This document shows positions 5,909-6,835 of a stretch of 6,835 nt of DNA, in pieces. The notes under the pieces are model-generated. The model saw nothing but the letters and a program-made list of their open reading frames with translations, was not told where the DNA came from and made no database searches. Positions within the stretch are counted from its first letter, which is position 1. Each line of letters starts with the position of its first letter. Position numbers and translations under genes: made by a program. The DNA comes from Bacteroidales bacterium (lineage in GTDB: Bacteria > Bacteroidota > Bacteroidia > Bacteroidales > VadinHA17), in the NCBI GenBank assembly GCA_003155705.1, contig PMEC01000093.1, positions 1 through 6,835 of the forward strand, in the 5' to 3' direction.

Positions 5909-6835
5909 TCAGTTCTTCTCCAGCTCTTTCCAGATAAGGGCACTTGACCCGACAATAGCTGCCGTACTCTCTTTAAGTTTGGAAGGAAGTATTTTTACTT
6001 TATTACGGAAGACAGGAAGAAGATGGCGTTCCATACTTGCTTTTGCGGGTTTAAAAATATAATCACCGGCAGCAGCAGCACCTCCAAACAAAAAAATTGC
6101 TTCTGGGCTAAGATAGTGAACTGTATCTGCTAAAGAACGTCCAAGCAATTCGCCGGTTATCTGGAAGACCTCCTTAGCAATAGGATCACCTTTTTCAGCT
6201 GCATCAAAAACAATCTTTGATGTCATTTCATTATATGGAATATTTGCAAGAGGACTTTTGGAATCGTTGTATTTTGCAAGTAGCTCATAAACAGTACGTT
6301 TGATTCCGGTTGCTGAACAATACGCTTCAAGATGACCCAGACCGCCACATCCACAAACACGACCATCCGGAACCACTGTTGTATGTCCGCATTCACCTGC
6401 AAAGCCATCGGCACCGTACACTAAATCGCCATTTACGATTAGTCCGCTTCCAAGCCCGGTGCCAAGAGTCATCATTGCAAAATTTTTCATTCCCTTACCA
6501 CCTCCATAGATCATCTCACCAAGAGCAGCTGCATTGGCATCGTTTGTCAATTTTATATGTTTAAACTCAGGAAATTTCTTCTCTATAAGGGATGTAAAAT
6601 TAACAACACCAACAAAAGGCAGGTTAGGCGGGTATTCGATGGTCCCACTATAATAGTTTCCGTTGGGTGCACCAATACCAATTCCCATTACTTCTATTTC
6701 CGGATTGATTTGCTTAACCTTTGTAATGGCAGTCTTAATTTCCGAAGCAAGATTGTTAATGTACTTACTCAATATAGTATCCGACAAAGCCTTGGTCATA
6801 TTAGGGTTTTCCATTTTCTGGGGAGTTGCCATATG
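5909..6835 (-). CDS. ROK-family sugar kinase, probable glucokinase (N-terminus outside the window)
   Basis: Cytoplasmic ATP-dependent hexose kinase of the ROK family. The visible 308 codons contain, numbering from the in-window ATG at 6832: GIGIGAPN (50-57), LTNDANAAALGE (95-106) with catalytic Asp98, the phosphate-binding TLGTGLGSG (122-130), GECGH (146-150) with sugar-binding Glu147 and His150, the zinc-type motif CGCGGLGHLE (160-169), and the adenosine-region FLFGGAAAAGD (248-258). The opening DxGGT phosphate motif, normally in the first 15 residues, is missing; the frame stays open to the window edge (a His codon precedes the ATG), so the real start lies outside and the ATG at 6832 is probably internal. 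ROK repressors carry an N-terminal helix-turn-helix, which cannot be checked, but the intact catalytic Asp favours a kinase. The third zinc Cys is His167. The gene converges on the sugar cluster and has its own promoter outside the window. Glucose is the likeliest substrate; fructose, mannose or amino sugars remain possible. Confidence 0.85.
   Translation of the reverse strand, partial: HMATPQKMENPNMTKALSDTILSKYINNLASEIKTAITKVKQINPEIEVMGIGIGAPNGNYYSGTIEYPPNLPFVGVVNFTSLIEKKFPEFKHIKLTNDANAAALGEMIYGGGKGMKNFAMMTLGTGLGSGLIVNGDLVYGADGFAGECGHTTVVPDGRVCGCGGLGHLEAYCSATGIKRTVYELLAKYNDSKSPLANIPYNEMTSKIVFDAAEKGDPIAKEVFQITGELLGRSLADTVHYLSPEAIFLFGGAAAAGDYIFKPAKASMERHLLPVFRNKVKILPSKLKESTAAIVGSSALIWKELEKN

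Noticed and set aside
6310..6564. 84-residue plus-strand open frame inside the ROK gene, rich in His and Arg
   Set aside because: It is antisense to the conserved zinc and phosphate-binding motifs of the kinase; the His/Arg-rich composition is a by-product of the opposite strand.
5909..6832. ROK gene as a truncated pseudogene lacking the DxGGT motif
   Set aside because: The frame is open through the window edge, so the missing N-terminus is explained by where the window was cut.

Overview
The window reads as chromosomal DNA of a Bacteroidetes bacterium, probably Bacteroidales-like. The reasons are indirect: A-rich translation starts with little or no Shine-Dalgarno sequence, FucP/GluP-type sugar transporter next to a galactokinase-family gene and galM (an arrangement I recall from Bacteroides), and a GGGG/CCCC-rich intergenic repeat with CCCTAAAGGG / CCCTTTAGGG cores of a kind I recall as common in this phylum. 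The species cannot be told from the sequence.

Layout: (1) Bases 2-304 are the 3' end of nuoN, the last membrane subunit of respiratory complex I, followed 15 bases later by a small 123-residue protein of unknown function with one CxxC pair. (2) Bases 692-842 are an intergenic stretch between convergent genes and hold the GC-rich inverted/direct repeat. (3) A threonine aldolase (PLP enzyme) lies on the minus strand at 843-1892. (4) A divergent intergenic region of about 300 bases holds a possible promoter, an inverted repeat and a poly-A tract. (5) A plus-strand sugar cluster follows: galactokinase-family kinase (2195-3457), a hairpin with a T tail, aldose 1-epimerase galM (3531-4598), and an MFS sugar transporter (4605-5840). 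(6) A strong bidirectional terminator at 5857-5892 separates it from a convergent ROK-family sugar kinase (5909 to beyond the window edge), whose N-terminus with the first phosphate-binding motif is not in the window.

The sugar genes form a coherent uptake and entry route: the transporter would import a hexose, GalM would interconvert its anomers, the galactokinase-like enzyme would phosphorylate galactose (or a related sugar) at C1, and the ROK enzyme would plausibly phosphorylate glucose or a related sugar. No galT, galE or regulator is visible here. The whole looks like ordinary central metabolism. I see no defence system, mobile element, CRISPR array or RNA gene. The points most worth following are departures from family consensus in the kinase sugar-binding motif (Glu to Asn) and in the transporter's first membrane helix (Asp to Asn), and the terminator-like hairpin inside the sugar cluster.
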